Positions 1-10,058 of a stretch of 64,000 nt of DNA are shown here, piece after piece. The translations under genes were made by a program, and so were the position numbers. The stretch comes from Fragilariopsis cylindrus CCMP1102. Lineage: Eukaryota > Bacillariophyta > Bacillariophyceae > Bacillariales > Bacillariaceae. The first letter of the stretch is position 1, and each line of letters opens with the position of its first letter. The stretch is taken from assembly GCA_900095095.1 (NCBI GenBank), contig FMBT01000427.1, positions 54,173 through 118,172 on the forward strand, in the 5' to 3' direction. The notes beneath the pieces are model-generated. The model was not told the DNA's origin and made no database searches. It saw nothing but the letters and a program-made list of their open reading frames with translations.

Positions 1-524
1 GAAGTTATAGCTGCCACTATGGTCATTGTTTTCTTCAGTGTAATCGTGATGGGCGCGTTTTGTGATCCACTTTTGAAAATACTCAACATTCAAATGGGAG
101 TTGATAATCAAGAATACATGAAAGAATGGCGCAATCGTCGATCATTGGATGGTCGAATTCACCAATTAGGTATGTATTGGTTAAGTTCGAATTCGATGTT
201 GTAAAGAAAGAATAGGACGAAATTTCATTAATCGATATATCGTATCCATGATATTTGAATCGATAGCATAACTTACACTCTTTGTCTTTCTGCTACTTTA
301 TATCACGCCGAAATTTATTTGCAGAGAAAAGATTCGTATATGATGTGGTCGTTCGAGACAAGTCAGACAGTGTAGAACTGATAGAAAAACCTTTCCAGCT
401 TACCAACGTTGATGGTACACTGCCCCAATCAACACGAACAGTTTCCGAGTGTGAGTGTGAGAGGGCAATGACCGCATCAGCAGTAGCAAGGACTTTGACG
501 GGATCGGGAGCATTTGTGATGTAG
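1..524 (+). CDS. Na+/H+ exchanger-like membrane protein, C-terminal part (partial)
   Basis: The frame is open from base 1, so the gene starts outside the window. Exon 1 (1-169) ends in a hydrophobic helix (VFFSVIVMGAFCDPLL) followed by a charged cytoplasmic stretch. This is the pattern at the end of the membrane domain of CPA1/NHE cation-proton exchangers. An intron from 170 (GTATGT) to 324 (TTTGCAG) splits a codon after its first base. Exon 2 (325-524) adds about 66 polar residues ending in a TAG stop, a plausible regulatory tail. Such proteins exchange Na+ or K+ for H+ across plasma or organelle membranes. Only about 120 residues are visible, so the family call rests on one helix and is moderate; another multi-pass transporter is possible. 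Confidence 0.5.
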
Positions 525-1120
525 TACTATCTTTTCAAAAGGATCATACGACACTGCTTTATCGATGATATTATCTGACTTGCACAATTTATGATCTGTA
601 TAGTTTAGTATCGAGAGTACACGTATGGCGTATTTAGCAAAAGAGGAAAGGAATGTATGCTCACTCATATAAGAGTGAATATGTTGTAAGGAGACACATC
701 AAAAGAATTAGCTAATGCTAATGATAATATCAATGTCCAATTTATGACTCCCGACTATGAGTGACTGCTAAGTCCGCTTGGAGTGCACGAAGTTGCGGCA
801 CCTCGAAGAGGCACGCCGATTGTATGTTAATACTTTAAGTAATTTAAAGATTATAATATGTACTATTTCTTATATACTATGTATTGTGTTATAATGCCAA
901 CTTGTTTTTCTGATCTGGATTATTGTATGTAATGGTAAATTGTAAAGTGACTGACTGACTGACTCTCTCTCTTCGTTAATGAAGTCCTTTTTTAGATGTA
1001 TATTTCTCTTTTCTTTTATCGATTGGTTGATGTGATATGATGTGATGATGGTGAATAAATAATGCATGTTGGTCTTACATTTTTTTATCTTTGTAGTTTT
1101 TCTTCTTTTATCTTCTTCTT
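525..1120. other. Intergenic spacer
   Basis: Spacer between two convergent genes. I see only AT-rich sequence, a short TGAC repeat near 950-965 and T-rich tracts that may belong to 3' ends. No RNA gene or credible ORF was found. Confidence 0.5.
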
Positions 1121-2007
1121 TTAAGGAGCTACAGGAAGAGGAATATTTGTTACCACATTAATCTTTTGGGTAATATATCCAGCTTGTGGTCCTCGGATTT
1201 CTGCATCATCAGTAAAACTTACATCATCAACAAAACTTGTGGCGGGAGTTAAAGTACTACCAGTAATAGTTGTAACATCAACATATCCGACAGCACCTAC
1301 AAACAAACCAGTACCACCAATGATAGTTCCTGGATAGCTTGGCGGCAATGAAGGAACAATTTCACCTGCATTATTGTTATCTCTAAAGGTAGTAAGAGAA
1401 ATAAGAACTTGTTCCAATGGATTAAAAACAAATTTAGATCCAGCATAAATGGCTAAACAATTATATCCACCACCACCTAAACATAAGTTTAGTAAACATG
1501 AATGTCCTAAAATTTGAGGTCCTGCAACTTGTGTTGCAACACATTCACCATTAAAGAAAAATCCTGGATCCTTTTGTGGAATGAATTTAGGTTGACGTTG
1601 TCCAGCAAATTGTCCTCGTTTATCAAGGAATAATAACAATCAAAGTTATCAGCTGCAGACGTACCCAAACGATCAACAATTTGTACATCAGCTGGATCAT
1701 AAATACCACCTGATTGGATTGTTGACGAACCTAACAAATTTAGCTGACCCAATCTGTTTTCTTCTGGAACAATACTTTTCTGTTGAGGAATAACAAAAGC
1801 AAAATCTTGTTGTCTAGTAATACACACATATCCACGTGAAAAGACTAAACCAGCATCATTTGTTTGAAGTTGACGTTCAGCTTTATCTTTGCCCATCTTT
1901 TCTCGTGCACGTAACTTGAGTTCATTTGCCTCAACACCTTTGACGGTGGAGGAGGAGAAGGCAGTAACAACAAATACGGTGATCGCAGCAGCAGCAGTAA
2001 ACTTCAT
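1121..2007 (-). CDS. Secreted protein with allene-oxide-cyclase/dirigent-like barrel
   Basis: Starts at an ATG at 2007 with a clear signal peptide (Lys, Ala-rich hydrophobic core, then VKGVEA). The direct frame breaks near 1640, but an intron at 1564-1664 (donor GTACGT, acceptor GATCCAG, 101 bp) joins both halves in phase and gives 261 residues. The join creates a DRLGFFFNGECVAT segment, like the G...G.C(V).T strand of the AOC/dirigent barrel superfamily. The second half carries a GTIIGGTGLFVGAVGYVDV strand pair, the hallmark GGTG.F.GA.G turn of that fold. Members act on lipid or phenolic radicals or are binding proteins; no substrate can be assigned. A sequencing indel is the alternative to the intron. 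There is no transmembrane tail, so the product is probably secreted or vacuolar. Confidence 0.5.
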
Positions 2008-2386
2008 GATTGTTTGATTTGATTTGATTTTTTTTTAATGACTCTATTTGATGTGTTGTGACTACAGATATACCGGTAGGTAAAAGTTATAATCTGCTGC
2101 GTTGCGTTGTTTTACAATAATTCGCTTTTTCATGTTCTGATTGATACCAATGCATACTGCCTATATTTTTTACTTTTGTTCATTTTATTATTTCTGAAGA
2201 AGAAGAAAATTCGCATTTTCGGATCAGGACCTTTGTTCCATCGCTCGGAGGGCCAATTTGTTGCGCGAGCGATGAATTCATCGTTCGTACGCGCGAGAAT
2301 TTTTTTCTTTTTTCATTTTTCATTTTTTTTTCAGAGTCATTATTCGTGCACGGATGAAGAACAGAACATGTTACGAACATTGTTTC
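2008..2386. other. Intergenic spacer, upstream of 1121-2007 gene
   Basis: T-rich spacer of about 380 bp between the start of the barrel-protein gene and the end of the bestrophin-type gene, both on the minus strand. It should hold the promoter of the former, but I recognise no specific element. Poly-T tracts lie at 2308-2331. Confidence 0.4.
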
Positions 2387-3678
2387 TTACTTTACTTCAC
2401 TTTTTTCGTTGTTTCTTTTGATGAATGAATGACGACGACGACGACGATCAGCATCATGCTTCGTTTGTTGTAGGATATTAGATAGTACGGCAAGACAGAA
2501 AGAATCCATATCAAGATGATTTGTTCGATCTTTTCGAAATGGTGATTCCACTTCTTCTGCGGCACCTTCGACACCCAACAGAGCGAAGGCTGTGAGGAAT
2601 ACCACAGGGATTGTGGCGTATCCTAAGGATGCTTCCCAGAAATAGGGCATGGACAGTAAAAACAGCATCAGCCATGTTCGTAAATGTGTGACATACACTA
2701 ATGGGAGAGGAGTACCCTTAATTCGTTCCATGGCACCCGATTCATCGATCATGGAATTTAATTGGTCTTCAATTGCAATTAATTGTTTGGTACGTAAATC
2801 ATTCACTGCATAGGATTGTAATGGCGACGACATACTATCGTTGTTGTTATTGAACCCAGTACCATCCTCATCCTCCGTATTTGTAGTTGTATCAACATCA
2901 GGAGAGAATAATTCACACATATGTATCCGAATCATATCAGCTGCATATAATGGTGGATGGATTGCAGTACACAAATCTTCCAGCTCGTCTTCATTTAATA
3001 TTCCTGCCACACAATTCGGATCAATTTCTTTGATACCTCGACAAAATTCATCGATGCAATTGAAAAGGCAGCCACCCATCGAATGACGTGATCTCTTTGC
3101 TGTGGATGGTGGGAACCATGTACTAGAACGGTACTCACAATAGCACGACTACGTACCACAATGACACCCCAGCATTGTCGAGCCATCCAAAATCGAGTGG
3201 CGGATCGGTTTAAACGAAATACCAACAAAAACGCCATGGTGGTATTTAATACAATAGTTAAAAATCCTTGTAGATTTTCTTTTGCTGGTAATTCTTGCAA
3301 TACCATCATTCCTTTGATGGTTGGTGATTTTTCATAAACGATGGTCCAGATAATTGCATTCAAGGTCACCAGAAACCATGGCAACACAATACGATCCAGT
3401 GCTCTTCCTTCACACGTCAGTAATGTCATTCTCCAACCTGCATTACTTTTTGGATATTTCATTTGTTTCGATCCTGCTTTCATAAAAGTTACTGTTCGAA
3501 TTGATTCTGTTTCAATTAATGCTTGTACCAATGGATAATTTTTATATTTATCCTCATCATTATCATCCTCATCCTCATCCTCTTTTTCGTCAGCAGCAGG
3601 TCGGATCGATTTCAATCTTGATCTTGATCTCGAACTTGACCTTGCCCTCGACGACGATGAGGAGTCATATACGGGCAA
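2387..3678 (-). CDS. Bestrophin-family (RFP-TM/YneE-like) anion channel, one frame break
   Basis: Two overlapping frames make one protein. The upstream part has a Ser/Arg and Asp/Glu-rich N-terminus, then helices with LLVFRLNRSATRFWMARQCWG and a following SRA, the diagnostic RTN..Y.RFWE..R.WG signature of the bestrophin/UPF0187 family. The downstream part has ALLGVEGAAEEVESPFRKD, matching the family's GIEE.G.EIE.PFG motif. The frames meet at the A run 3043-3046 (T run on the coding strand); one extra base there joins them. Related diatom and plant proteins (VCCN/BST type) are Cl- or HCO3- channels of thylakoid or plasma membranes. The true start is unresolved: no in-frame ATG exists between a stop near 3810 and the channel domain, so an upstream exon is likely. 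Confidence 0.72.
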
Positions 3679-4119
3679 AATCGTCTTATTGTTCGTATCC
3701 GTATTGTCGTCATCGTCGAACGTCCTGTTATTTGTGTTCTCTTGAAAATAGAAATGTATGTGTGGTTTCGAAGGTCGATAATGGAGCCCATTTTGTGAAA
3801 TTCCCTTTCACGACTGCATTTCGATAGAGATACGACTGCGCAAATTCAAACGTGAGTTTATGACGTCATCATCAAGCTGTTAGAAGAGGGGCTAGGGGAA
3901 TATTACTATTTCTTTCGCTCGATTTTTTTAAATTCCCTTCATCTCATCACACATCACACATCCCATCATTTCACATTCATCATTCACCATTTTTAAGAGA
4001 CAAGAGATTCAAAATACTGCGGCTGATGCTACTACTGTAGTATGAAATACGAGACAGAAACACAAGAGCTGAAAGCGCGCTATTAGTTGCAGTATCAAAA
4101 AGTACACTAACTTAACAGT
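3679..4119. other. Upstream region of bestrophin-type gene
   Basis: Contains open but ATG-less sequence up to about 3807 that may belong to the bestrophin-type gene. A possible acceptor (TTTTCAAG on the minus strand) lies near 3725. The rest is AT-rich spacer with short CATCA repeats around 3945-3990. Confidence 0.3.
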
Positions 4120-4870
4120 ATGGAGAATGGGACGCAAACGGATAAAGAACAAATCGACCAAGAAGGATACGAGAGCACACACAATCCAATCAATAGTTTG
4201 ATTTTGTTCTATCAATCAGATGATGATCTTAGTCTACTAGAACTTCGACAGAAAGTCAAAACGATCCATCCAAATGAAATTATCGGGACCCAGCTTCTTT
4301 ATCAAATTTTCTTAAATAAAAAATGACCCTTTGATGACGCTGCTGAATATCTCGTGTGAATTCTCTATCCGGAAGTTGTGTGTTCAGCAAGACATTGTTG
4401 GTGGAAATGTTCATTGTTGCATCTTGCGTATCGCAACGAAATAATGTGCATTCAATTGTGAAGTTATTACTGTCAACATATCCAAGGCGATAAAAATAGA
4501 GGATATACGTATGGCCTTCCTCTGCATTCAATAAAGTATCGAGGAGTACAAGAGAAATACCGAGAGAGGTGATATTATCACTAGAACTGATGTCTGGAAG
4601 TTGTTAAGATATTATGCGATGCGTGCGTACCCAGACATTAGAAACCTGCAAAAAATTATCTGGAAGGAACCACGTCATTTGATCATTGCATGTGGCCGAG
4701 ACGAGATATTATCTCATTGGAGATTGTTAAAATTCTCATGCTTTATTTAGTAGACATTATTGTTGTCGCAGGATACGCCTCCATCATATTATGATGGAAT
4801 TAGATTTTTAATCGAGATACCTTCTCGTTATAATAAAACCACAACAATTGTTGCTGACCGATCATCCAAT
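4120..4870 (+). pseudogene. Degenerate ankyrin-repeat gene
   Basis: An ATG at 4120 opens 68 codons ending in IIGTQLLYQIFLNKK. The next 500 bases carry recognisable ankyrin-type pieces in shifting frames: DDAAEYLV.ILYPEVV at about 4332-4378, SLLHLAYRNE near 4409, HSIVKLLLSTYP near 4450, YTYGLPLHSIKYRG near 4506, and ISLEIVKILMLYLVDII near 4710-4760. These match the alternating PLH.AC / EIVK.L...YP blocks of the large diatom ankyrin families. Several in-frame stops and shifts interrupt them, and no single-base correction restores the whole, unlike neighbouring genes. I therefore call it a decayed copy. Ankyrin repeats mediate protein binding; no specific partner can be named. Confidence 0.5.
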
Positions 4871-6098
4871 AAGTATAACAAGTAAAACAAAATAAGTAAA
4901 GCGCGGTATAGTGTGAGATCTAGTTTGATGATATTATTCGTTTCCAGCAGGCAATCTTCATTGTTTTATCATCAATGACAATGTCGAATGGTAGCAGAAA
5001 TTCAGCAACTGTTGATCTTGATTTAAATTTATATTGTTGTTGTTCACTACGGTATCTCATCGTCGTAGGATAATTATTATTACTATTCAAGAAGTTATTG
5101 TTTTTATGGGGTATGCGAATACAAAAGCTACAATAGAGAGTAGAGGAAAGTTTTCGATTGTTTTTATTATATGATGACTGTATTTCTGAAACAAGAAGTA
5201 GTCAACGACTAATAAATAAAAGTAAATATACACTTACCTGTGAATGAATGAAACTTGTTGAAGTTGAAGCGTACTGTAGGCGATGAATGGAGAAGGAACA
5301 AGCTACGTGCGTACGATTAGCGTTGACAAAACTTATTTCTTATACTAGTCGTATAATATGTACTACAGTTGTATACGAGGTCCTATAATTTGTGGTGGTT
5401 CTGAGGAGCAGCGAATAATGTGAAAGATATCGTCGCTTGAAGAACATTATTTGTTAAAACGATTGAACCTTAAAGTAAAACTGCCCTTTGTTATCAGTAG
5501 ACTTGAAGCAGACTTGAAGTATAGATTCGATTCATTCATGGTGATCACGGAATCTTGTTAATAAACTTGAAATATATTATTAGCGCTTGTTAAAAATATA
5601 TATTATGATAGTACAATTTGTGCTTTTCATCGTACATACAAGTCGTACAACGGCTTATCTGTACGGTACCCGTATGTGTTGTTTACGATTTTCTTTATCT
5701 GTGAATGATTGCTTCGACGAAGCATTTTAATTAAGTTGCGCTAACTTAGTTCTATAAGTATTTTTGCTAGAAGCAAGTACAAAAATATGCCTTTTGACTC
5801 GTGACAAAAAAATAATTACCGCGCGCACAATAGTGTTGCATCGAGAATTACGTCTGAAAAAAATCATGTTGTAAAGTTTTCATATAAAATTGTTCTTTAC
5901 CCGTTGCGTTACAAGTACAAGTAAGTACTTCCTCTACCGTATGAAGTGGCGCTAAAATGTGTATTCACCAAAAAAAGAGTTCTATTACTGTAGTTACGAC
6001 TCACTCAATAGTAATAGATGCATACGTATATCCGTCAAAATAAAGTCAAGGGAGTTGCAGATAGATAGTATAAAGATACAAAAAACGAATATCCAACC
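4871..6098. other. Long intergenic region
   Basis: About 1.2 kb of AT-rich sequence without a supportable gene. The single ORF at 5959-6297 overlaps the start of the next locus and lacks family features. I see no repeats longer than a few dozen bases. Confidence 0.4.
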
Positions 6099-6853
6099 AT
6101 GTCATCATCGTCATCTGAGACTCCAGACTGCGAATTTTCCAACTTGGCAACAGCAGTTGTTTTGGGATCTACTACACATTTTTTTTCCTACTTTTGGATT
6201 GGTCTCGTTTGGTATGTTAACTGAGAATTGTATCAGACTGCAAACGCGAGACGACTATCTCGTGACCCATCCAAAACCATCATCCAAGGGCAAGTGAAGT
6301 CAGTTGAGGAGTAGGAGAACATCTCTTCACCCCCTCGTCTACCTTATCACTTATGAGTATATTCCAATGGTATGGCCTCAAGAGGCGGATGCATTGATTG
6401 TAAATCTAATGGATACGATGATTCATTGTCTGATGCAGTCATCAGTATGTTAATATCCGAGTCCATTTTCAGTAGCAGAAGTGAGAGTACAACGCAAGTT
6501 CACGAGTTAAGAAATGGGCAATATCAGGCAGGCAAGACATTGACGTACAAATCTACCTCGAGATCCCATGTCTGGGCGAGTTGCGGAAGAACTTTTAAAT
6601 TATAAGACAGATAAATGCCCGAAAGCCTTCGGTTTCTTATAATAGGATTATTTATGTTTGTATTCGTCACATTTGGACCCTAGGATTTTGGGTGTCTTTA
6701 CAAGATATCTTGCAGGATGGATGCCGAAAAAATGCTGTCGTTTTCTTGTTTGTTGCCTATGTGTTATATCCGGGTCTACTCGTGTTGTATCTTGTGTGCT
6801 TGTGCGGGTATCGATGGAAAGACTTAAAGTGGAGTGATTTATGTCTACTTTAA
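6099..6853 (+). pseudogene. Disrupted or multi-exon membrane-protein gene, unrecognised
   Basis: An ATG at 6099 starts a Ser-rich segment followed by a hydrophobic stretch (ATAVVLGSTTHFFSYFWIGLVW) ending at a GTATGT donor-like site near 6211. A middle open segment (6372-6605) encodes RGGCIDCKSNGYDDSLSD. A last segment (about 6600-6853) encodes RHIWTLGFWVSLQDILQDG and then a strong helix (AVVFLFVAYVLYPGLLVLYL) with a short basic tail ending in TAA. These pieces lie in different frames and I could not connect them with consistent splice sites. It may be a spliced gene with sequence errors or a decaying one. The composition is that of a small integral membrane protein; I do not recognise the family. 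Confidence 0.3.
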
Positions 6854-7931
6854 TTGTGGTTGAGCACCAAGAGAACCAAATGGAAGAAGAAATGACTTGC
6901 TACACTAGTTCTGAATCAGAGCATACAAATGAATTGATGGATGTACCAAATCAATTAATTGAAGTCCTTTTAGTTAAAAGGACAATCAAACAAAATTAAT
7001 GGACGAATGAATAGAGTGAACAAGTGAACCAAACGTGTATACCCAAATCCCCATATCCCCTATCATTATCATCCACTGTATGGATTACAGAATATGGATA
7101 ACAATAAAAAGGAACAATAAATGCAACAACAACAACAACAACAGAAAGATTAGAGATTTGTACAATACAACATTTTTTCGAAGTATTTTACAATATCATG
7201 AATATACAATATAAATTCAATAGCATTTTAAATATTATTTATAACGCATTTCAATTAAAACTAAAATCAATATTTTTTCTCCTTCTATTTTTCATCATCA
7301 TAGGAGTGAGTCAGTCATCATTATTATAATTATATACCAAAAAAAATGTGAACATTTTATTCTTTTTATATAACGAAGCTTTACCTAGAATAACCATATT
7401 TATTTTTTTCTTCTCAATATCTTTGTAGTTGTCAGTTCCCTTTGCCACTCAATAACACAGCCGCATCTTCATCGACACGACACACCTATTGGATTTAATT
7501 GCAAGTATCATTTGGAGGATTGGCAGCATATGTTGCCTTTCTTTTGATATATTGACATAAATGATCCTCCAACCGGCATAAGGGATATTATATTTCCTTG
7601 TCTTTTCTAGGAATCGGAAGAAAAGTATGGTAACCCCCGAGGGTCGTTTATTACGTGCCAAATTATTCTTCTCATTCAAGATGGCATTCCGTTATTGATT
7701 CTGCTGGTTTTGTTCCTTGAACAAAGAAAAGAAGGATGCAAAACGTAGTAACGATTCGTCCGAACGAATGAACGAATAAATAACGAGGTAGTAGACAACG
7801 GAAATGTTATCTTCCATTGTGCCTCACTTGACTCTACTACGCACTATAATACATATTATATAATATTATTTCAGTACTATTATTGTTAATTTCTATAATA
7901 TCAATATCAGTATCAGTATCAATATCAATAC
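6854..7931. other. Intergenic region
   Basis: AT-rich sequence with a CAA run (about 7121-7142) and long A/T tracts at 7170-7420. A minus-strand ORF at 7449-7679 has a weak resemblance to the bestrophin-type N-terminal region (listed as a finding). A tandem ATATCA/GTATCA microrepeat lies at about 7899-7928, just past the stop of the hydrolase gene. Confidence 0.4.
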
Positions 7932-9012
7932 TTATTTCGTTGTCATATTTTTACTGAAGAAATCAGTGATAGATTTCAAGGCTTTTTCAACTCCAGCCTT
8001 GACAGTGTCATCGGCAACATCACCGCGACTCACCCATCCATGTAGCTGGTCGGCAAATTCTTCCACATCACCACCTGTTTTCTTTAACGCAACTTTACCA
8101 GATCCATCCTTGGTATAAATATCAGAATCATTGCCTGCCCACAAAAATAAGGTGGGTTGCTTTAAATCATTCAACATTTGATCTTCATCACCACCAAAAA
8201 CAGCCTTTTCAAGGACCGTTGCTGGATGACACCCAACCGCACAATCAAAATCAACATCACCAGTACTGCTGGCTTTACTTAACAACCATGTTCCGTAACA
8301 AAATCCTAAAACACCTAGAGGAGCGTTGGTGGTGTTCTTTTCTTGAAGGTACCTCGCAGCAGCTTGTACTGCTGGACCCATCTTATCATATCCCTGTTTT
8401 TTAAACCAATCAACACCACCATCTTGTGCGAAGGAATCGAATTTACTGGGAGTGGAGTGGAGCGGAGTCGAGTGATTTTTTTCAAGAGGAAAAGGGTAAA
8501 AAGAAATGATTTTTACTGTTGTGTGAGTATAATGATTGAGATGCTTGATTTGATTTGATTTGATCTGATTTAATTGTCAGTCATTACACGTTGTCATCCA
8601 TCATCCGTCATACACACATAACAACACACACAACGTACCAAAAATCACCATCGTCTGGTCCTTTCACCGCTTCATCGTATGGTGTATCACGAAAAATTCC
8701 TGCAAGAGCAACCGCATATCCTTCTTCCGCTAATGCATCACAAATCGATCCGATACGATCACCACTTCTTACATTAGGAAGTAATGCACGGACACTGTAA
8801 ATATCAGGAATTACAAGAATGCTGCCCTTACATGGCTTAGTTGATGCTGGTTCAACGAAATATAAAGGAAGATCATCTTGTCCGTCTACCGTAATATTAA
8901 TGGTTTCCCCTTTTAGTTGAATGTCATCCTTGTTTAGATCGGCGTTGCAATTGAGCAACAATTGTGGCCAAGAACCGGTGGGACAACAAGCGGGAGTCGA
9001 TGTATTGCTCAT
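7932..9012 (-). CDS. Dienelactone hydrolase-family alpha/beta hydrolase
   Basis: Two exons: 9012-8639 and 8445-7932, with an intron of 193 bp (donor GTACGT, acceptor TCCCAG) splitting a codon after its second base. The spliced protein is 295 residues. The alpha/beta-hydrolase core shows the DLH nucleophile elbow GFCYG (Cys near residue 172), an acid in AGNDSD (near 229) and the catalytic His in LHGW (near 259). This Cys-Asp-His triad is that of dienelactone hydrolases rather than Ser esterases. An upstream Cys pair (ACC) and a PDIYSVR segment also fit the family N-terminus. Eukaryotic members are cytosolic and hydrolyse small lactones or esters; the natural substrate is unknown. No targeting peptide is visible. 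Confidence 0.85.
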
Positions 9013-10058
9013 GGTGGGGAGTTATAGTGATAGTATTATTACCGTAATGCTTTATTATATGTATTGCTTTTGTTGCTTTGTGCTTCGCTACAAAAAAATG
9101 AGAAGGGGTCATAATGTACAAGACTTCCTTACTTATAAAGAAAGATCCAATTTTGGGTACTAGTAGCATCTGTGGTGATGTTGAAGCCTCAGTTGAAGAA
9201 ATAACGCAAATTTCAAAAATTGTTCTCAATTTTCAGGATATTTTTTGGATTCCTTTCCTATTCCAGCACGCAGCTTCTAATTTTTCAGTCGACCAACGTT
9301 AAGTAGAAAAATGTAGTAATGGGCATATCAATACCTGTATTTTGTATTTAGCAATACGGTAATTAGGAATAGAAATACTAAGTATTAGAAAAATGCAGTG
9401 AACAGCCCATACGGTATGATCATCAATAATACCAAATACCGTTCCAATAGAAAAATAAAGTAAATATATAAATAGCAATACTGCACAATAGAACAAAGGA
9501 AGCGGCACATCAATACTGTATATAATACTAAGTACCGTCTAGTAGAAAAATGTAGTAAACAATATTTGTGATGTCGTGTATTGTGTAAAGTTTATTAGTT
9601 AGATATTACGCGTCGCCTTCTTCAATAGAAAGAATAAATGTCATCGCTTTGATAGGTTTTAAGCATTCAAGTGTGTAAGTACCGGTACAACGTTACAATC
9701 TTGTACATGTTGTATGTTGTATCTGTTTAAAACTTTGCTTCCCAACGCGACGCACAACCAAAATTTCATTCATCACGGAGACCAAAATTTCATTCATCGC
9801 GAAGGAGAACAGAGAACAGTTAGTTGTTGATGTGTCAGGAGTTGTTGTCACGAACGAACGACTGTTTGATGTTGAACTATTTATTAACTCACCCAACAAA
9901 GAATATGGTCAGGCAAATTTCATTCATCGCGGAGGAGACCAAGAAAAACTTAGTTGTTCGAGCGTCAATTCAAGAGTTGTTGCCAAGAACGAACGAACGA
10001 ACACGAATAATGTATTGAAAGAATTGGTGGCGATTTCAGACTACGAGTAATAAGAAGC
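9013..10058. other. Intergenic region with short repeats
   Basis: Spacer between the divergently transcribed hydrolase and GMC genes. An AGTAGAAAAATGTAGTAA motif occurs at about 9302 and 9540. A longer direct repeat is annotated separately at 9786-10000. No gene supported. Confidence 0.4.
9786..10000 (+). repeat. Direct repeat, two copies of about 80 bp
   Basis: Copy 1 begins at 9786 and copy 2 at 9916. Both start AATTTCATTCATCGCG and end in a GAACGAACGA run. Between them are matching segments such as TTAGTTGTT and GAGTTGTTG with substitutions. A third short fragment (AATTTCATTCATCACGG) precedes copy 1 at about 9761. They lie just upstream of the GMC oxidoreductase gene; function unknown. 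Confidence 0.6.
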
